Shown here piece after piece: positions 6,973 to 14,731 of a stretch of 64,000 bases of DNA. The stretch is taken from NCBI RefSeq assembly GCF_003663845.1, contig NZ_RCCA01000001.1, positions 3,534,001 through 3,598,000 of the forward strand. The letters run 5' to 3'. The stretch's first letter is position 1; the number at the start of each line of letters is the position of its first letter. Position numbers and translations under genes: made by a program. The notes below the pieces were generated by a model. The model worked only from the letters and a program-made list of their open reading frames with translations. It had not been told where the DNA came from and did not search any database. The DNA comes from Chryseobacterium sp. 7. Its GTDB lineage: Bacteria; Bacteroidota; Bacteroidia; Flavobacteriales; Weeksellaceae.

Positions 6973-9343
6973 TGCTATTTGTAGATTGTATCTGCTCTCT
7001 GTTTGTATTTTTCTTTCCTTTTGAAAAGTTATAAGACAGCCTCAAAGAGACACTTCTTATTGCTAATCTATTTTCAATTTGTCTGTTGAAATCTGTTTCA
7101 TTTACATTAACTCTGATACGCTTAATATTAAACGGATCATTAAAACTTAAATTGACATTCAGCTTATTTTTAAAAAAGGATTTCCTGAATGACATATTGA
7201 CCACAGCCTGCGGGGCAAGATCGTAAACACTATAGAAAGATCTTGCAAAATAGCTTCCATTAATTTCTATAAAAAAATCATCCTTAATTTTGAATGTATT
7301 ATTGATTCTGATATAAGGTGTTGCTTTTTCATAAGATTGGGGATGAGCATTGTTCACTTTGATTCTTCTATAGACAACATTCGCATAGGCATTAAAATTC
7401 CACCATTTATAAATATCAAAAAAAGTACTGAAGGATGCCAAATACATTTCTTCATCATTAATGTTATCATAAGTAGAAATAGTTTGCGAATTGACATTCG
7501 TTACAAAAATATTATTAATTACATCCGTACTCCTTTGATAAAGCAATGTGAAATTATGCTTTTTATTAAGCAGATAATTCAGTTCAAAACTATTAGAGAA
7601 ATAGGGTTTTAGGAAAGGATTCCCTTTTGATATAAAAAACGGATCTTCAATATTTTCAAAGGGATTCAGCAGTTTGTAAGGAGGTCTGGTAATTCTTCTT
7701 CCATAGGAGAAATTCAGAGTATTATCATCTGAGGGTTTATATTCCACAAAAACGGAAGGAAAGAGATCCCATCTATTTTGAGAGAACGATTCTGAAGTGG
7801 TTATTGAATTGGCATTATAGTTTGTATTTTCTACTCTTAAGCCCAAATTCATTCCCCACTTGCCCCACTTTTTATTTATACTTGAATAGAAAGCCAAAAG
7901 CTTTTCATCATAAACAAAATCATTTGAAAGTATGGGGTTAAACACTTGATTCAGGCTATCAAAAAACTGTATACTGTTATTGGTTTTAGAAATTACATAT
8001 TTTGATCCCAGCTGTGCTGTCAATTCATTTTTAAAAACTTTATTATAATCAAGATTGAAGGTGTGAATGTTTATTTTTAAAGGGTTTTTTATAGATAAAT
8101 AGGTACCTGGTCTCATAATCTGATTATTTTTATCAAAAAAATTATTGTCCAGATAGGATTCCTGATGATTATTGTAACTGATGAAATTGTATCCCGCGTC
8201 TATTTTACTTCCCAACGAGTCTATTTTATATCTGTAGAATGTGTTAAATGTTTGATTTCTCAGCGTTAAAGGTTTCTCATTCTTTGTCACATAAATAGAA
8301 TCTACATTAAAATCTGATGTATTCTTGATTGAGTTTGTAGACACTCCTGTTGTTGTTCCACTCCAATAGCTTAAAATGTAATTGGCTCCTATAACATTTT
8401 TTTCATTAATATTATAATCCAGTCCTGCACTAAGGTTATGGGCTCCTATTTTTTCTTTATAATCTTCGTGCTGATTGAGCTGAATTGGTCTATTAAAAAA
8501 AGTCTGTCTATCATTATTATCCACAAATCCCCTCCCGGTTCCATAGGTATAGTTAGCTTGTGTAATGATTTTTTTCTTTCGATAAACCAGCATCATTCCA
8601 GCGTTCCACTGAAAATGTCTGTGCTGTTGCAGCTCATTATATACTGTACCGCTCAACCCGTATTTATAATTGCTTTTTGTATTGATATTAATAATGGCTC
8701 CTTTAGTGGACGCATCGAATTCAGCCGAAGGAACTGAGCTGATTTCAATATTTTTAATGGATTCTGAAGGTATGGATTTTAGATAATCCATCAATTCTCT
8801 TCCACCTAATTGTATTTTTCTTCCATCCATATAAACCGTCACAGATTCATTTCCCCTGAATGTTATATTTCCGATATTATCTGTTTGAATTTCAGGGGAA
8901 ATATTTAATAGCCGATAGGTATCCTGCCCAACTTTATAAACACTATTTTCTACATTAATAATGGTCTTATTAATTTTCTTTTCCAGAAGCGGTTTTACAA
9001 TCACAATTTTGTCTATCAGTATTGTATTCTGATAGGTTGTAATGGCTCCAAGATCTATAGATTCATTATTAATTTCCAAAGTCTCATTATGTGCAGCGGT
9101 ACTTTTATGCTGAATCCTTAAAGCATACTTTCCATTTGGAAGATTTCCAAGAGTAAATTTCCCGTTATCATCGGTAACCGTTGCTTTTACAAGTACGGAA
9201 TCTGATTTTGTACTAAGAATAACTTCTGCAGATGATACTGGAGAACCGTTTTCTCTTATTACTTTGCCGAAAGCTGAATATTCCTGAGAATATACAGTCT
9301 GAATGATACTAAGAAATAAAAATAGAGACAGAATATTTCTCAT
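6947..9343 (-). CDS. outer-membrane beta-barrel receptor (TonB-dependent type) with N-terminal carboxypeptidase-regulatory-like domain
   Basis: There are 798 residues. Residues 1-19 are a signal peptide ending in VYSQ. Residues 20-105 form a CarboxypepD-reg/CNA-B-like beta-sandwich (YSAFGKVIRENGSPVSSAEV, GKFTLGNLPNGKYALRIQHK). A plug-like region follows (GNITFRGNESVTVYMDGRKI), and then a long series of amphipathic strands typical of the outer-membrane beta-barrel family of Bacteroidota, such as NTFYRYKIDSLGSKIDAGYN. The family imports or exports substrates across the outer membrane. Here, between a carrier protein and a SPASM protein, it may move the mature peptide or a metal; this is inference. 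It starts 3 bases after the carrier protein stop and overlaps the next gene. Confidence 0.8.
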   Translation of the reverse strand: MRNILSLFLFLSIIQTVYSQEYSAFGKVIRENGSPVSSAEVILSTKSDSVLVKATVTDDNGKFTLGNLPNGKYALRIQHKSTAAHNETLEINNESIDLGAITTYQNTILIDKIVIVKPLLEKKINKTIINVENSVYKVGQDTYRLLNISPEIQTDNIGNITFRGNESVTVYMDGRKIQLGGRELMDYLKSIPSESIKNIEISSVPSAEFDASTKGAIININTKSNYKYGLSGTVYNELQQHRHFQWNAGMMLVYRKKKIITQANYTYGTGRGFVDNNDRQTFFNRPIQLNQHEDYKEKIGAHNLSAGLDYNINEKNVIGANYILSYWSGTTTGVSTNSIKNTSDFNVDSIYVTKNEKPLTLRNQTFNTFYRYKIDSLGSKIDAGYNFISYNNHQESYLDNNFFDKNNQIMRPGTYLSIKNPLKINIHTFNLDYNKVFKNELTAQLGSKYVISKTNNSIQFFDSLNQVFNPILSNDFVYDEKLLAFYSSINKKWGKWGMNLGLRVENTNYNANSITTSESFSQNRWDLFPSVFVEYKPSDDNTLNFSYGRRITRPPYKLLNPFENIEDPFFISKGNPFLKPYFSNSFELNYLLNKKHNFTLLYQRSTDVINNIFVTNVNSQTISTYDNINDEEMYLASFSTFFDIYKWWNFNAYANVVYRRIKVNNAHPQSYEKATPYIRINNTFKIKDDFFIEINGSYFARSFYSVYDLAPQAVVNMSFRKSFFKNKLNVNLSFNDPFNIKRIRVNVNETDFNRQIENRLAIRSVSLRLSYNFSKGKKNTNREQIQSTNSNEVNRINQ

Positions 9344-9346
9344 ACT

Positions 9347-9610
9347 TTAAACCAGAGCAAGATGTTTTTTTATAATATTTTCAACGAGTTCAGTACTGGA
9401 GAAAAAATTGACATCCAATTCATCATCCTCAAATTCTATTGAGAATTCGTCTTCAAGTGATGATATAAAAACCAAAGCCAGCATAGATTCTGATGTCAAT
9501 AGTTGTAATCTTTCCTGATCGTTTTCACATCCTTCAAAAATGTCCTGATATTCACTTTGAGTTAAATCTTGTAAGATATCACTGATTTTTTGTTTTATAT
9601 TGATTTCCAT
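9347..9610 (-). CDS. stand-alone acyl carrier protein-like protein
   Basis: The 87-residue acidic protein has the four-helix carrier-protein pattern. Its second helix begins TSESMLALVFISSLEDEFSI, equivalent to the DSL..VELI.ALEEEFGI stretch of ACPs. Ser42 in ESML is the likely phosphopantetheine site, although the usual Asp before it is Glu and the Leu after it is Met. ACPs carry acyl or aminoacyl thioesters. In this locus the only visible partner is the condensation-like protein at 21432-22685 on the other strand. No adenylation or ketosynthase gene is in the cluster, so the loaded group must come from elsewhere. Function in the pathway is inferred. Confidence 0.65.
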   Translation of the reverse strand: MEINIKQKISDILQDLTQSEYQDIFEGCENDQERLQLLTSESMLALVFISSLEDEFSIEFEDDELDVNFFSSTELVENIIKKHLALV

Positions 9611-9658
9611 ATTTTTTTTGTTTTTTACACTACTTTTATTTTGAAAGCTGAAATGAGA

Positions 9659-10303
9659 CTATTGACTTAGTTTTTCAAAATTGCTTTTAATTATTGTTTC
9701 CAGGTGTTTAGCTTCTTCTTTACTGCCTTTTCTAAGAGCTATTCTCACATTGTCATAATTAATCTCGTTGATAAAATTCTGCTGGTATGCCGCAGTGTCT
9801 TCTACATTAATGTGCATATGATAATTGTTCCCTGGGATGTAAATTAAGTCTCCCGGTTCCTGAATAGCATAAAATGGTTTGATTAAATTTTCAGAAATCT
9901 TCTCATTAATATTTCCTATATTTTCCAAGTGATATTTAGATCTATTATTACTTATTTCAGCATTAAATGTTGCTGGATATATAAGCCACAACTTTCTTCC
10001 AGACAACAAATAATTCCACTTATCTTTGCTAAACTCTTCACGATCTAAAGCTGAAAATGTATCTTTCTCTTCAGATAGGATATTAAATTTTTCTTCTGAT
10101 AGCCAACATCTGAAAATATTCAAAATTGCTTCGGTATGATCACCTGATGGGCTTTCATTTTCTGATTTAAATGCATTTTTAAAAACTACCGGTATGCCTC
10201 TATACCCATAATTATCATTAAAATAATTTTTATTTACAAACTCTCTATCATCATTGGTTAATGACTGACAGCCGTTTACTATTTTGTTGATGTCTATTTT
10301 CAT
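9659..10303 (-). CDS. JmjC/cupin-8-like oxygenase domain protein
   Basis: From the ATG at 10303 the protein has 214 residues; the longer frame would need TTG. The pair KWNYLLSGRKLWLIYP and EPGDLIYIPGNNYHMHINVED is characteristic of the FIH/JmjC-type cupin group, 2-oxoglutarate- and iron-dependent oxygenases that hydroxylate peptide side chains. The distal His lies in YHMH. The usual HxD motif before the K-W stretch is not evident (FSALDREEF), so iron binding is uncertain. Placed between the subtilase and the carrier protein in the precursor operon, it is a candidate peptide hydroxylase or a non-catalytic relative. Confidence 0.6.
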   Translation of the reverse strand: MKIDINKIVNGCQSLTNDDREFVNKNYFNDNYGYRGIPVVFKNAFKSENESPSGDHTEAILNIFRCWLSEEKFNILSEEKDTFSALDREEFSKDKWNYLLSGRKLWLIYPATFNAEISNNRSKYHLENIGNINEKISENLIKPFYAIQEPGDLIYIPGNNYHMHINVEDTAAYQQNFINEINYDNVRIALRKGSKEEAKHLETIIKSNFEKLSQ

Positions 10304-10326
10304 ATTACAATAAGGTTTCAATGTTC

Positions 10327-12237
10327 CTACATTACTTCTTCTTTTTCTTTTGCAAAGAAATTTACAATCTCATCTACAATGATGTTGTGATGGTTTTCAT
10401 CTTTAATATTAATGACTTTCTTACCCAATTTTTCGGTAAAATAAATGAGCTTTTCATTATATTCCTCTTCATCTATCTTATCAAAAGATACGATGGTTTT
10501 ATATCCATGATGGAATTTATACTGCCAAGGTGTCAGCACAAAAAACAATACTTCTGTTTCAACAAATGATTTTATGGTATTTACCGTTCTCTGTATCACA
10601 TCAATGGAGTCACTGGGACTAATTGTACATACAATAGCATCAGGATAAAATGATTTTACATAAATTAATTTTTCAGGAGGCAACGAGTCATTAACAGGAT
10701 GTAATGGAAGTATCCCTCCCTGACTTCCTGTAATAATGATGTCAGGTTCTTCGTTTAATTCTATGCTTTGGCTTAAAAGCCTTAATGATTTATTCCATTC
10801 TCTAAGATCTACTGATACGGTTCCATTATGCCCTATTGGAAAAACACAGGAAGAATTGAGAAGAATCCCCTGAGGTTCGGTAGAGATGTGTGATACTTTG
10901 TATCCTTCTTTTTCCAATACTTTTCTTATGATCATCTGTGTTGTAAATTTTCCCTGTCTACTGTTTGTTCCTACAACACAGATAGAAGGTCTCTTCAACG
11001 CAACATAATCAACATTTCTATAGAGGAAATCTTTTTTATCATTATCAAAAGAGGTTAAAAACAATTTCCCAGTATAGGCATGCTCATCATCATTGATAAC
11101 CTGATTAATAATATCATATACAGCTTTATCCCACACAATAAAATTCTTATTTCTTTTGATACATTCTTTGATCAGAGTAAAACCAAAGAAGGAGTTGGAA
11201 TCAGATAATTTATCAAGAAAATACCCAATTACAATGGTGTCAAAAAGATCAAAGTGTTCAGGGTTTAAGGCCTTTGTAATAAAATTAATACCCTTTTCCT
11301 GTAAGAGCTCCATGGTGTTATCTAATTTGATACTTCTTGGAGAACCGATTGCTAAAGTTAAGTTTGAATTTAAATGTTCTCTAAACTCAATTAACGTCTT
11401 CATTTCTTTCTCTTCGAAAGGAAAAATTGCAAAATTTTCAACTGACTTGTCAAGGGTAAAAACTTCTTGAAAAGTGCGTTCTTCTTTTGCGGATATATTT
11501 TCATGATCTACTCTTAGCTGATCATGTTTTGTAAGACTTATCGTATTATTATCAGAATTTCCGGATATCCAATTATTCAGTTCGTCTCTGGTTTTCCATT
11601 CTCCTTTTTCGTAAGCATCAGCCAATATCGCTGTAAAATGTGCTGTGGCTAAACTTGTCCCGGTACTAAACTGATATTTATTCTGTGGTACGGCAACTCT
11701 TTGAAAACCTCCTTTTGCAAGAATATTAACAAAAGAATCCTGTCCCAAAAATCTAAAGCTTTCTTTACTTTTTACAATTCCGGAGCCTACTGCAAATACT
11801 GATTTAAAATTTGCCGGAAAACACAGGCTATCATGTTTATAATATGCTGAAGCAACTACAATTACCCCTTTATCAAAAGCAAACTGACAGGCTTCTTTTA
11901 ATTGTACGGAAGGATTATTTGTATTGACTCCCATGCTAATATTCAAAATTTTAGCATCAGTATGATTTGTTAAATATTCAATAGCTTCAACCAATAAATC
12001 TTCTGACAATGAATGATCAAATGATTCAATTTTTACAACAATGATTTTGGACAGGGGAGAATTTTTGTGGATAATAGATGTAATCCCTGTCCCATGTCCT
12101 TTATTGTCTGAAAATCTGTCTTTTACCGTAATAATTTCATTATTGGCATTTTTATAAATGGTGAGTCCCTCTATTTCTAAATCAACAAAGCGCTTATGAT
12201 TTCTATCGCACCCTGTATCAATAATTCCTATTGTCAT
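10327..12237 (-). CDS. S8 subtilisin-like peptidase fused to a DUF1611-like P-loop domain
   Basis: There are 636 residues and no signal peptide, so the protein is cytoplasmic. Residues 1-220 are a subtilase: Asp7 in IGIIDTGCD, His48 in NKGHGTGI and Ser195 in STGTSLATAH form the triad. The position of the oxyanion-hole Asn (usually AAGN) reads ASAYYKH, so that Asn is missing. Residues 415-610 look like DUF1611: ICVVGTNSRQGKFTTQM (a Walker A-like loop) followed by SHISTEPQGI and DIIITGSQGGI. The region between (270-410) may be the Rossmann half of DUF1611. A cytoplasmic subtilase in a peptide operon is a candidate leader peptidase, possibly nucleotide-gated; this is inference. It is 12 bases from the rSAM gene. 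Confidence 0.7.
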   Translation of the reverse strand: MTIGIIDTGCDRNHKRFVDLEIEGLTIYKNANNEIITVKDRFSDNKGHGTGITSIIHKNSPLSKIIVVKIESFDHSLSEDLLVEAIEYLTNHTDAKILNISMGVNTNNPSVQLKEACQFAFDKGVIVVASAYYKHDSLCFPANFKSVFAVGSGIVKSKESFRFLGQDSFVNILAKGGFQRVAVPQNKYQFSTGTSLATAHFTAILADAYEKGEWKTRDELNNWISGNSDNNTISLTKHDQLRVDHENISAKEERTFQEVFTLDKSVENFAIFPFEEKEMKTLIEFREHLNSNLTLAIGSPRSIKLDNTMELLQEKGINFITKALNPEHFDLFDTIVIGYFLDKLSDSNSFFGFTLIKECIKRNKNFIVWDKAVYDIINQVINDDEHAYTGKLFLTSFDNDKKDFLYRNVDYVALKRPSICVVGTNSRQGKFTTQMIIRKVLEKEGYKVSHISTEPQGILLNSSCVFPIGHNGTVSVDLREWNKSLRLLSQSIELNEEPDIIITGSQGGILPLHPVNDSLPPEKLIYVKSFYPDAIVCTISPSDSIDVIQRTVNTIKSFVETEVLFFVLTPWQYKFHHGYKTIVSFDKIDEEEYNEKLIYFTEKLGKKVINIKDENHHNIIVDEIVNFFAKEKEEVM

Positions 12238-12249
12238 TATACTGCTGTA

Positions 12250-13695
12250 TTATTTATTAGAATGTCCGGAATTAAAGGAATCTGTTCTCTGTGGCGCCGT
12301 TATCGTTTCCGGTTGTTCAGACATTCTCAGGTATTGTGTTTTTAGATAGTTCTCCAACTTATATTTCCATGGTGTACATTCTGGTACTGCTTTTTTTATG
12401 GCTTCATATGAACATGAAATCTTATCACAAATTGGAAGATAGCTGCAGTTTCTGCATACATCGCTGTGGGTATATCTATTAAAAGCAGAATATTTCTGAA
12501 ATCTGTCAGGGTTATAAGGTTCAAAGACATTTGTAGGTGCTTTGGAATCATCATGAATAGTTTCCCAGCATTTGTGTACATAGCCGTTAGGATCTATAAC
12601 TAGGCTGATAGGTGATGCCCATGTAGCACAAGTAGACTGATACATTGGTAAATCCCATTTTAGCTTTGCAGTCTTTCTGTTTAATTCTGAAGCCCAGTCA
12701 TTATATCTGCTGATTAATTCAAGTCTGAAATTTTGTTTAAATTCAAAATATTCATCCACACTCATTCGCTTGTTTCCTTCTTCTTCGGACAGATCTATTT
12801 CTTCATAAGATCTTAACCATGCCGGATCAAAATGAATCTGGGTATTTTTCTGGGGCCATATTCCATATTCATAAAAGTCATCAAGAAGAGTAGGAATACT
12901 CTCTGCCACCTCCTTATCAATATTGAGCCTAATGGTAAAGCTTAGCTCTTTGCTGTCTATTTCTGCAATATTTCGCAGTATTTTAAAATAATTTTCTCCT
13001 TTTGTCTGTTTTAAAGGTCTTTTTCTATCATGAACGTCTCTAGCTCCGTCTATCGTTATCTGAGCTGTTTTCACACCACTTCTGATAAGCATATCCGCAT
13101 TTTTTTTATTCAGATATATGCCATTGGTAATAACATTTGCGTCATACTTTAGGTTAAAAGTCTGTGCCAGATTTCTTAAATCTACAGACAAATCTTCTAT
13201 GGCTTTCACATTAATCAAAGGCTCACCTCCGTACCAGGTTACAGAAAGGGTATGAACTTTTTTTCCAGAATTGGTAACTATCTGACTAATGTAGTCTACG
13301 ATTCCTTTTTTAACCTTGTCATCCTTAAGGGTATGATTGGGTTTTATAAATTCAAAACAGTAAGAACATCCCATATTACAGGTGATAGTAGTACCAATGG
13401 TAAGATTGATGACTCCTGCATTTTTAAACTGGGTATCATTTACATTTTTTTCCAATAAATTTAAAACATCAAAATCACTGTCTATCAAATATTCTTTTTC
13501 AGACAGGTCATTAATAAAATCCTGAGAATAATTTTCAGAATCCGCATGTTTCATCATTGCTATGCCACTCAGTTGAATGCCATCATTATAAGTAAGTACA
13601 TCCAGGCCGCCCGTAAGAGTATTATATAGCAAAAACTCTTCTCTTTCCTCAACAGGCACCAGGATATTAAAAGGGTTATTTTTAATTAGTGACAT
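12250..13695 (-). CDS. radical SAM/SPASM peptide-modifying enzyme
   Basis: The 481-residue protein has the radical SAM motif C106-NMG-C110-SY-C113 and WYGGEPLINVKAIE (the GGE motif for SAM). It also has a C-terminal SPASM region with multiple Cys: STCATW, HKCWETI, VCRNCSYLPICDKISC and ECTPWK. The first 95 residues may form the peptide-recognition domain common in RiPP enzymes. Such enzymes use a 5'-deoxyadenosyl radical to make thioether or C-C crosslinks, epimers and related changes. The five precursor genes start 58 bases upstream, making them the obvious substrates. The type of crosslink cannot be told from the sequence. Confidence 0.88.
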   Translation of the reverse strand: MSLIKNNPFNILVPVEEREEFLLYNTLTGGLDVLTYNDGIQLSGIAMMKHADSENYSQDFINDLSEKEYLIDSDFDVLNLLEKNVNDTQFKNAGVINLTIGTTITCNMGCSYCFEFIKPNHTLKDDKVKKGIVDYISQIVTNSGKKVHTLSVTWYGGEPLINVKAIEDLSVDLRNLAQTFNLKYDANVITNGIYLNKKNADMLIRSGVKTAQITIDGARDVHDRKRPLKQTKGENYFKILRNIAEIDSKELSFTIRLNIDKEVAESIPTLLDDFYEYGIWPQKNTQIHFDPAWLRSYEEIDLSEEEGNKRMSVDEYFEFKQNFRLELISRYNDWASELNRKTAKLKWDLPMYQSTCATWASPISLVIDPNGYVHKCWETIHDDSKAPTNVFEPYNPDRFQKYSAFNRYTHSDVCRNCSYLPICDKISCSYEAIKKAVPECTPWKYKLENYLKTQYLRMSEQPETITAPQRTDSFNSGHSNK

Positions 13696-13753
13696 AATAA
13701 TTAGATTAGTGATTTTAGTAATTTTAAGTAAATACAGCCCTATTTACAAATTT

Positions 13754-13909
13754 TTAGAAAAGAATTTCAGTGTCTCCACTGGTATCTCCACCAGTGTCAC
13801 CCTGAGGGTTTCCCGTAAATGACATACAGGAGAATGCTTCACAAAGTGATTCTACTTCTTTAGCCGCTCTCTCTTTGATTGAATTTGGTTTTACTAACTC
13901 TTTTTTCAT
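13754..13909 (-). CDS. RiPP-like precursor peptide 1 (51 residues)
   Basis: The peptide is MKKELVKPNSIKERAAKEVE, then SLCEAFSCMSFTG, then NPQGDTGGDTSGDTEILF. It shares the Lys-rich leader and the C-terminus DTEILF with four neighbours, but is the most divergent. It has CEAFSCM in place of CDGF-CG, and three GDT units where the others have two DT units. The two Cys (23 and 28) are kept. It is closest to the rSAM gene. There is no signal peptide. It was too short to be found by a length-limited search. Confidence 0.8.
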   Translation of the reverse strand: MKKELVKPNSIKERAAKEVESLCEAFSCMSFTGNPQGDTGGDTSGDTEILF

Positions 13910-13926
13910 AAAATTGTGTTTAATGA

Positions 13927-14070
13927 TTAGAACAAAATTTCTGTATCATCTCCCGTATCACCATTAGGACTTCCGAAGAATGATCCGCAAGTAAATCCGT
14001 CGCAAAGTGATTCTACTTCTTTAGCCGCTCTCTCTTTGATTGAATTTGGCTTTATTAACTCTTTTTTCAT
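13927..14070 (-). CDS. RiPP-like precursor peptide 2 (47 residues)
   Basis: The leader MKKELIKPNSIKERAAKEVE is followed by SLCDGFTCGSFFG and then SPNGDTGDDTEILF. Cys23 and Cys28 are spaced CDGFTC. The array has a repeat period of 158-186 bases. The leader DNA is almost identical to copies 1 and 4, indicating recent duplication. Confidence 0.8.
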   Translation of the reverse strand: MKKELIKPNSIKERAAKEVESLCDGFTCGSFFGSPNGDTGDDTEILF

Positions 14071-14108
14071 AATAAAAGGTTTGATTGGTTTGACTTATAA
14101 TCTAAGGA

Positions 14109-14252
14109 TTAGAATAAAATTTCTGTATCGTCTCCTGTGTCTCCACTAGGACTTCCCATAAATGTTCCGCAAGAAAACCCATCACAAAGTGATTCTATTT
14201 CCTTAGCTACTCTTTCCTTAATTGAATTTGGTTTTACTAATTCTTTTTTCAT
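14109..14252 (-). CDS. RiPP-like precursor peptide 3 (47 residues)
   Basis: The leader MKKELVKPNSIKERVAKEIE is followed by SLCDGFSCGTFMG and then SPSGDTGDDTEILF. Differences from copy 2 are conservative (T/S, S/T, F/M, N/S), which shows selection on the peptide rather than on DNA alone. Confidence 0.8.
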   Translation of the reverse strand: MKKELVKPNSIKERVAKEIESLCDGFSCGTFMGSPSGDTGDDTEILF

Positions 14253-14287
14253 AATAAAAATTTAATTGTTATACAATGATTAAATGG

Positions 14288-14431
14288 TTAGAATAAGATT
14301 TCTGTATCATCTCCTGTATCCGCATTAGGACTTCCGAAAAATGATCCGCAAGTAAATCCGTCACAAAGCGACTCTACTTCTTTAGCCGCTCTATCTTTGA
14401 TAGAATTTGGCTTTATTAACTCTTTTTTCAT
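14288..14431 (-). CDS. RiPP-like precursor peptide 4 (47 residues)
   Basis: The leader MKKELIKPNSIKDRAAKEVE is followed by SLCDGFTCGSFFG and then SPNADTGDDTEILF. It differs from copy 2 only by E13 to D and G37 to A, so the two are a recent pair. Confidence 0.8.
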   Translation of the reverse strand: MKKELIKPNSIKDRAAKEVESLCDGFTCGSFFGSPNADTGDDTEILF

Positions 14432-14470
14432 AATAAAAAAATTTGGTTTTGTTAAACAATAATGTTTTGG

Positions 14471-14617
14471 TTAGAATAAAATGTCTGTATCATCTGCTGT
14501 ATCTCCGTAAGGTGGAAAACCGGCAAACGTTCCACAAGAATATCCATCGCAAAGTGATTCTACCTCTTTGGCAACTCTTTCTTTAATAGGGCTTGGTTTT
14601 ACTAATTCTTTTTTCAT
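14471..14617 (-). CDS. RiPP-like precursor peptide 5 (48 residues)
   Basis: The leader MKKELVKPSPIKERVAKEVE is followed by SLCDGYSCGTFAG and then FPPYGDTADDTDILF. It is the most diverged of the CDG-type copies: Phe to Tyr in the C-x4-C loop, an added Pro-Pro-Tyr, and Asp for Glu before ILF. Confidence 0.8.
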   Translation of the reverse strand: MKKELVKPSPIKERVAKEVESLCDGYSCGTFAGFPPYGDTADDTDILF

Positions 14618-14650
14618 AATAAATTAATTTGTTTTACAATAATTTAAGAG

Positions 14651-14731
14651 CTAGAGCAGAATCCGGTATCATCTTACCGATTCCTGGCAATTCTGATTTT
14701 AACTGAACATGTCTTTACTCATTCTTTTCAT
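14651..14731 (-). pseudogene. decayed sixth precursor copy
   Basis: An ATG at 14731 gives MKRMSKDMFS and a stop. About 60 bases on, the sequence GATGATACCGGATTCTGCTC + TAG matches the end of intact copies (GATGATACAGAAATTTTATTC + TAA). The start context (ATTATGAAAAGAATGAG) also matches the other copies. The middle is lost. It overlaps the last bases of the S41 peptidase gene by 4, at the upstream edge of the array. Confidence 0.55.

Noticed and set aside
10321..10569. Plus-strand frame MFLHYFFFF... of 82 residues
   Set aside because: It is antisense to the well-supported subtilase gene and has a low-complexity Phe-rich start.
13754..14617. Regular repeats resembling a CRISPR array
   Set aside because: The units are 144-156 base coding frames with selected amino-acid changes, not short repeats with unrelated spacers.
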